35,134 nucleotides of DNA from Streptomyces viridiviolaceus (GTDB taxonomy: Bacteria; Actinomycetota; Actinomycetes; Streptomycetales; Streptomycetaceae): NCBI RefSeq assembly GCF_014650995.1, contig NZ_BMWA01000046.1, positions 1 through 35,134 on the forward strand, given 5' to 3'. Positions 31,436-35,134 of the stretch are shown here, piece by piece (within the stretch, counting starts at the first letter, position 1; each line of letters opens with the position of its first letter). Made by a program: the position numbers and the translations under genes. Below the pieces are notes generated by a model that saw only the letters and a program-made list of their open reading frames with translations, was not told the DNA's origin and did no database searches.

Positions 31436-31648
31436 GGTGGGGCTCCTCTCGACGGTGTCCTACGGGTGCCTCGCGCCCGTTGCTTGAGTGTCCCCGCTGG
31501 TTATTCGCTTGCCGCACGGGGGCGTTCCCTGCAGACAATGTGTATCGCACGCGCTGCCGTGAACGCCGGTCCGATGTCCCTTTCGTTGACCTTGGCGATG
31601 GTTTTTGCGCTCTAGGACTTGTATTCGTTTCGGGGGAATGAGGACGCC

Positions 31649-32842
31649 ATGTCGTACGTGGAGCTGCCGGGCGCGAAGGTGCCGATCCGCATGTGGACCG
31701 ACCCGGCGACGGTCGAGGAGGGGGCGCTGCAGCAGCTGCGGAACGTCGCCGGCCTGCCCTGGATCAAGGGCCTGGCCGTCATGCCGGACGTGCACTACGG
31801 GAAGGGCGCGACGGTCGGCTCGGTCATCGCGATGCAGGGAGCGGTGTGTCCCGCCGCGGTGGGCGTCGACATCGGCTGCGGGATGTCGGCGGTGAAGACG
31901 TCGCTGACGGCGAACGACCTGCCAGGGGACCTGTCGCGGCTGCGGTCGAAGATCGAGCAGGCGATTCCGGTGGGCCGGGGCATGCACGGCGATCCCGTGG
32001 ACCCGGGACGGCTGCACGGGTTCGCCACGGCGGGTTGGGACGACTTCTGGGGGCGGTTCGACGGGGTGGCGGAAGCGGTCAAGTTCCGTCAGGAGCGGGC
32101 GGGAAAGCAGATGGGAACGCTCGGATCCGGAAATCATTTTATTGAGGTGTGCACGGATTCGACCGGGGTCGTCTGGCTGATGCTCCACTCCGGTTCCCGC
32201 AACATCGGCAAGGAACTCGCCGAGCACCACATAGGGATCGCCCAGGAGCTGCCGCACAACCAGGGCCTCGTCGACCGCGACCTCGCCGTGTTCGTCGCGG
32301 ACACCCCGCAGATGGCGGCGTACCGCAACGATCTGTTCTGGGCGCAGGAGTACGCGAAGTACAACCGCACCATCATGATGGCGCTCCTGAAGGACGTGGT
32401 CCGCAAGGAGTTCAAGAAGGCGAAGCCGGCCTTCGAGCCGGAGATCAGCGCCCACCACAACTACGTGGCCGAGGAGCGCTACGAGGGCATGGACCTGCTG
32501 GTCACCCGCAAGGGCGCGATCCGCGCGGGGTCCGGCGAGTACGGGATCATCCCGGGCTCCATGGGTACGGGCTCGTACATCGTGAAGGGCCTCGGGAACG
32601 CCAAGTCCTTCAACTCGGCCTCGCACGGCGCCGGCCGGCGCATGAGCCGCAACGCGGCCAAGCGCCGGTTCTCGACGAAGGACCTGGAGGAGCAGACGCG
32701 GGGAGTGGAGTGCCGCAAGGACTCCGGCGTGGTCGACGAGATCCCCGGTGCCTACAAGCCGATCGAGCAGGTCATCGACCAGCAGCGGGACCTCGTGGAG
32801 GTCGTGGCGAAGCTGAAGCAGGTCGTCTGTGTGAAGGGCTGA
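31649..32842 (+). CDS. rtcB: RtcB family RNA ligase
   Basis: A 397-residue RNA ligase that joins 2',3'-cyclic phosphate or 3'-phosphate ends to 5'-hydroxyl ends with GTP and Mn2+. Metal ligands are visible: Asp74 and Cys77 in VGVDIGCGM, and histidines in GTLGSGNHF, LMLHSGSRNIG and EISAHHNY. The guanylylated His326 lies in FNSASHGAGRRMSRN. The protein is complete. No archease, RtcA or RtcR gene is nearby. The ATG at 31649 has GAGGA 4 nt upstream and gives the usual N-terminus; a TTG at 31619 would add ten residues. It converges on a phosphatase gene with 8 nt between stops. Possible roles are tRNA or rRNA repair after nuclease damage; neither is shown. Confidence 0.92.
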   Translation: MSYVELPGAKVPIRMWTDPATVEEGALQQLRNVAGLPWIKGLAVMPDVHYGKGATVGSVIAMQGAVCPAAVGVDIGCGMSAVKTSLTANDLPGDLSRLRSKIEQAIPVGRGMHGDPVDPGRLHGFATAGWDDFWGRFDGVAEAVKFRQERAGKQMGTLGSGNHFIEVCTDSTGVVWLMLHSGSRNIGKELAEHHIGIAQELPHNQGLVDRDLAVFVADTPQMAAYRNDLFWAQEYAKYNRTIMMALLKDVVRKEFKKAKPAFEPEISAHHNYVAEERYEGMDLLVTRKGAIRAGSGEYGIIPGSMGTGSYIVKGLGNAKSFNSASHGAGRRMSRNAAKRRFSTKDLEEQTRGVECRKDSGVVDEIPGAYKPIEQVIDQQRDLVEVVAKLKQVVCVKG

Positions 32843-32850
32843 CGCGCGCC

Positions 32851-33594
32851 TCACTCCAGGAGACGGGCGCGGAGAGTCGTCGACACGGCCTCCGCGTCCA
32901 GTTCCAGTGCCCGGGTCACGTAGCCGTCGACGGAGCCGTGCCGTTCCGTCAGATGGGCGAGGAACAGGGTCATCACCTCGGCGGGGGCCCGGCCGTAGGC
33001 CGGCCAGGTCGGGGTGCGGCCGGCGTTGCGGGTCGTCCAGGCCGTGAGGAGGGCGGGGGCCGCCAGGTCCGTGAGGGTGAAGTCCTCGACGATGGTGGCG
33101 GCCGGGACGCCCAGCAGGGTCAGGGTCAGGGCGGCCAGCAGGCCGGTGCGGTCCTTGCCCGACGTGCAGTGGAAGACCAGGGGCTCGTCCGCCCGGGCCG
33201 CCTCCGTCACCAGTTCCAGAGCCCGGCGGATCTCCTTGCGGCCGTCCTCCGCCACCTCCAGGTAGCGCTCCGCGAGGTACGGGCCCGGCGCGATGTCGGG
33301 GGTCAGGGCCGCCTGGTCGTAGGGGCGGTGCTCGATGCTGAGGTTGTGGTACGTGAAGGACGGGTGCTCCGGGACCCGGCCGTGGGCCTCGATCTCCCAG
33401 GGGTAGCGGAGGTCCACGACCGTGCGGATGCCCAGGGCGAGGAAGCGGGCCCAGTCGTCCGTGCCCTCGCCGAGCTTGCCCAGGGAGTCCGCGCGGTACA
33501 GGCGGCCGGGGCGGACGCGGCGACCGTCCGCGGTCGTCCAGCCGCCCAGGTCGCGGAAGTTGGCGAGCGCGGCGAAGCGTATGTGTCTGTCCAC
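32851..33594 (-). CDS. tyrosine-protein phosphatase, Y_phosphatase3 family
   Basis: A 247-residue phosphatase with the active-site loop HCTSGKDRTG (Cys143 nucleophile, Arg149), a CX5R signature with Lys, as in the PTP-like lipid and tyrosine phosphatases typified by M. tuberculosis PtpB. The N-terminal FRDLGGW segment and general-acid region (around DLRYPWEIEAHG) are typical. No signal peptide is seen, so it acts inside the cell unless exported by an unknown route. The GTG start has no SD; TAGGGT lies 6 nt upstream, suggesting leaderless transcription. It ends 8 nt from the rtcB stop with no terminator between them. The substrate may be phosphotyrosine, phosphoserine or a phosphoinositide. 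Confidence 0.9.
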   Translation of the reverse strand: MDRHIRFAALANFRDLGGWTTADGRRVRPGRLYRADSLGKLGEGTDDWARFLALGIRTVVDLRYPWEIEAHGRVPEHPSFTYHNLSIEHRPYDQAALTPDIAPGPYLAERYLEVAEDGRKEIRRALELVTEAARADEPLVFHCTSGKDRTGLLAALTLTLLGVPAATIVEDFTLTDLAAPALLTAWTTRNAGRTPTWPAYGRAPAEVMTLFLAHLTERHGSVDGYVTRALELDAEAVSTTLRARLLE

Positions 33595-33600
33595 GGGGCG

Positions 33601-33606
33601 ACCCTA
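33601..33606 (-). promoter_or_regulatory. leaderless-type -10 element of the tyrosine phosphatase gene
   Basis: TAGGGT on the minus strand lies 6 nt before the GTG at 33594. It is one base from TAGGAT-type vegetative -10 elements. No SD is present. Confidence 0.45.
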
Positions 33607-33635
33607 CGCAGCCGCCCGCTCCGGTTCCCGGGGTT

Positions 33636-33779
33636 TTACTTGGCGTGCGTCACCGCGTAGATCATCACGAAGGCGACGATGTGGATGCCGAAGAGGAAGT
33701 AGCCGAGCCACCACCACATCTTGCGTTCGTCCTTGGTCTCCTGCGCCAGGCGACGGCGTTCGAGATCGGCGTCGGCCAT
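33636..33779 (-). CDS. 47-residue single-pass membrane protein coupled to the SDR gene
   Basis: A small protein: a charged N-terminal helix (MADADLERRRLAQETKDERK), then one membrane helix rich in aromatics (WWWLGYFLFGIHIVAFVMIYAV) and the end THAK. It resembles short Streptomyces membrane proteins of the DUF6126 type, but I cannot assign it with confidence. The ATG overlaps the SDR stop by one base in the TGATG arrangement, and GGGAG lies 6 nt upstream inside the SDR gene, so it is probably translated together with the SDR. The phosphatase gene starts 42 nt after its stop on the same strand. The function is unknown. Confidence 0.8.
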   Translation of the reverse strand: MADADLERRRLAQETKDERKMWWWLGYFLFGIHIVAFVMIYAVTHAK

Positions 33780-34555
33780 CACGGCTCCCGGTGGACCTTG
33801 GTGTTCGACGCCTGGGCGCGGGGGCGGACCACCAGGAGGTCGATGTTGACGTGGGCGGGGCGGGTGACCGCCCAGGTGATGGTGTCGGCCACGTCGTCGG
33901 CGGTCAGGGGCTCGGCCACGCCCTGGTAGACCTTGGCCGCCTTCTCCGTGTCGCCGCCGAACCGGGTCAGGGCGAACTCGTCGGTCTTCACCATGCCGGG
34001 CGCGATCTCGATGACGCGGACCGGGCGGCCGACGATCTCCAGGCGGAGGGTCTCGGCGAGGACGTGCTCGCCGTGCTTGGCGGCGACGTAGCCCGCGCCG
34101 CCCTCGTAGGTGCCGTGCCCGGCCGTCGAGGAGACGACGACGACCGTGCCGTCGCCGCCGGCCTCCAGCTTGGGCAGCAGGGCCTGGGTGAGGTTGAGGG
34201 TGCCGATGACGTTCGTCTCGTACATCCGGCGCCAGTCGTCGGGGTCGCCGGTGGCCACCGGGTCGGCGCCGAGCGCTCCGCCCGCGTTGTTGACCAGGAC
34301 GCCGATGGTCTTGAAGGCGGTCGCGAACTCGTCGACGGCCGTCCGGTCGGTGACGTCCAGGGGATACGCCGTCGCCGAGTGCCCGGCCGCGGTGATCTCC
34401 TCGGCGATCGCCTCGATGCGGTCCTTGCGGCGGGCGGTGAGGACGACGCGGTAGCCGGCGGCGGCCAGCTGCCGGGCGGTGGCGGCGCCGATTCCACTGC
34501 TCGCACCGGTGACGACGGCGATGCGGGACGCGGCGGACGGTGCGGCGGTGGCCAT
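33779..34555 (-). CDS. short-chain dehydrogenase/reductase
   Basis: A 258-residue classical SDR oxidoreductase. The nucleotide-binding motif is VVTGASSGIGAATA, with Arg residues after strand 2 (LTARRKDRIEA) that favour NADP(H). The NNAGG structural motif is present. The catalytic residues are Ser in VVVSSTAGHG, then Tyr and Lys in GYVAAKHGEH, giving YxxxK. Length is standard. It has the general YdfG/NAD(P)-dependent 3-hydroxy acid type look, but the substrate is unknown. The ATG has GGAG 6 nt upstream. It leads a two-gene unit with the 47-residue membrane protein, and the ynfA-like gene lies 63 nt upstream on the same strand. Confidence 0.9.
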   Translation of the reverse strand: MATAAPSAASRIAVVTGASSGIGAATARQLAAAGYRVVLTARRKDRIEAIAEEITAAGHSATAYPLDVTDRTAVDEFATAFKTIGVLVNNAGGALGADPVATGDPDDWRRMYETNVIGTLNLTQALLPKLEAGGDGTVVVVSSTAGHGTYEGGAGYVAAKHGEHVLAETLRLEIVGRPVRVIEIAPGMVKTDEFALTRFGGDTEKAAKVYQGVAEPLTADDVADTITWAVTRPAHVNIDLLVVRPRAQASNTKVHREP

Positions 34556-34618
34556 GGGCTGCTCCTCGTGCGGACGACCGGTCGTCGCCCAGATTAGGCG
34601 ACGGGGCCCAGGGAGCGG

Positions 34619-34957
34619 TCAGCCGCCGTTGCGCGGGGCCCACATGAGCACCGCCATTCCGGCGAGGCAGATCAGCGCGCCCGCGATGTCCCAGCGGTCG
34701 GGCCGGTAGCCGTCCGCGATCACGCCCCACAGGATCGAGCCGGCGACGAAGATGCCGCCGTAGGCGGCGAGGATGCGGCCGAAGTGGGCGTCGGGCTGGA
34801 AGGTGGCGACGAAGCCGTAGGCGCCGAGGGCGAGGACGCCGCCGGCGGCCCACAGCCAGCCCTTGTGTTCGCGTACGCCCTGCCAGACCAGCCAGGCGCC
34901 GCCGATCTCGAACAGGGCGGCGACGACGAACAGGGCGGCGGAGCGGAGGACCGGCAT
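34619..34957 (-). CDS. YnfA family membrane protein (UPF0060)
   Basis: A 112-residue hydrophobic protein with four predicted membrane helices, the size and layout of the UPF0060/YnfA family, which is distantly related to small multidrug resistance transporters. Visible family segments are FEIGGAWLVWQGVREHK near the first loop and AAYGGIFVAGSILWGVIADGYRPDRWDIAGALICLAG in the second half. Its role in efflux is inferred. The ATG has GAGG 8 nt upstream (the same bases could also form a GAGGCT -10, 6 nt away). It is divergent from the flavin oxidoreductase gene with 97 nt between starts. Confidence 0.9.
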   Translation of the reverse strand: MPVLRSAALFVVAALFEIGGAWLVWQGVREHKGWLWAAGGVLALGAYGFVATFQPDAHFGRILAAYGGIFVAGSILWGVIADGYRPDRWDIAGALICLAGMAVLMWAPRNGG

Positions 34958-35016
34958 GCGAGCAGCCTCGCACGCCCGGCCGCGGAATAACGTCGGCGGC
35001 CGGGTCGTTCCAGCGC

Positions 35017-35038
35017 TATAGTTGAACGGTCAACAACT
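35017..35038 (+). promoter_or_regulatory. promoter and inverted-repeat operator of the flavin oxidoreductase gene
   Basis: TATAGT (35017-35022) is a strong -10 hexamer. The inverted repeat GTTGA-ACGG-TCAAC (35021-35034), nested with AGTTG and CAACT (35020-35024 and 35034-35038), overlaps it and the likely start site. GGAGG at 35040-35044 is the SD, 10 nt before the ATG. No good -35 was found, so an activator or a repressor of the MarR or TetR type may act here. Confidence 0.55.
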
Positions 35039-35054
35039 TGGAGGTTGAGCGACC

Positions 35055-35134
35055 ATGCAGTTCGGCATCTTCACCGTCGGCGACGTCACGCCGGACCCGA
35101 CCACGGGCCGGACGCCGACCGAACGTGAGCGCAT
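35055..35134 (+). CDS. LLM-class flavin-dependent oxidoreductase (partial, 5' end only)
   Basis: The first 26 complete codons encode MQFGIFTVGDVTPDPTTG and a charged continuation, the typical N-terminus of luciferase-like monooxygenases that use reduced flavin (F420 or FMN) for oxidations. The gene runs off the end of the window. The start is well supported by GGAGG 10 nt upstream. Substrate and cofactor cannot be read from this fragment. It is divergent from the ynfA-like gene. Confidence 0.75.
   Translation, partial: MQFGIFTVGDVTPDPTTGRTPTERER

Noticed and set aside
29414..31615. A 733-residue plus-strand open frame opposite the DUF3558 genes
   Set aside because: The minus-strand proteins have signal peptides, lipoboxes and conserved cysteines. 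The plus-strand frame has only Arg/Gly-rich sequence.
31586..31618. A vegetative promoter for rtcB from TTGACC and TAGGAC
   Set aside because: The hexamers are attractive but 21 bp apart, too far for a normal promoter. Other pairings give spacings of 15 or 19 bp and weaker matches, so no promoter was called.

Overview
The window is a G+C-rich actinobacterial chromosome segment, and gene content and order point to Streptomyces. It carries bldN-rsbN, the rex-hemACD haem operon, bdtA with a 32-codon bS22-type ribosomal protein gene, a DUF574 methyltransferase, and an argS/lysS pair with a class I lysyl-tRNA synthetase. It is mostly conserved core chromosome. I see no transposase, integrase, phage gene, CRISPR array, tRNA gene or other sign of recent transfer. 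Starts were chosen from Shine-Dalgarno (SD) spacing or, in many cases, from a -10 hexamer placed 6-7 nt before the start codon, which suggests leaderless mRNA.

Layout. 1-70: 3' end of a 5S rRNA gene and its terminator, the end of an rrn operon. 89-4389: HAD phosphatase, MFS transporter, AcuC-like deacetylase, a 344-nt non-coding stretch with a palindromic repeat, and a putative phosphatase. 4390-7444: bdtA, the bS22-like gene, then an epimerase and acyltransferase pair. 7456-10964 (minus strand): rsbN, bldN and a SerB-like HAD hydrolase. 11148-16892: glutaredoxin-like protein, rex, hemA, hemC, hemD and a strong terminator. The rex and hem genes overlap by 4 nt at each junction and lie behind a Rex operator. 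17015-18567: MarR regulator divergent from hemB. 18623-24414: DUF4232 lipoprotein, membrane-anchored HTH protein with an 18-bp tandem repeat, DUF574 methyltransferase, PLP aminotransferase and arylamine N-acetyltransferase. 24489-28163: divergent argS and lysS. 28213-31435 (minus): DUF2637 membrane protein and two DUF3558 lipoproteins. 31649-35134: rtcB, a tyrosine phosphatase, an SDR with a coupled 47-residue membrane protein, a YnfA family protein, and the start of a luciferase-like flavin oxidoreductase.

How the genes work together. Rex senses the NADH/NAD+ ratio and probably controls its own operon, so that haem precursor synthesis (HemA, HemC, HemD) follows respiratory state; HemB is supplied from a separate promoter next to a MarR gene. 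BldN is the developmental ECF sigma factor and RsbN its membrane anti-sigma factor; a BldN-type promoter before rsbN would form a feedback loop. Candidate BldD sites lie before bdtA and bldN. From memory, the order bdtA - bS22 - epimerase - acyltransferase ... SerB1-like - glutaredoxin-like - hemA-C-D ... hemB matches Mycobacterium tuberculosis Rv0500A-Rv0512. On that view bldN-rsbN and rex sit inside an ancient actinobacterial block.

No clearly new multi-gene system was found. The most useful second-look items are the cluster of apparently leaderless promoters, the developmental and redox operator sites, the repeat-bearing membrane HTH protein, unusual features of the haem enzymes, and the two very small genes.
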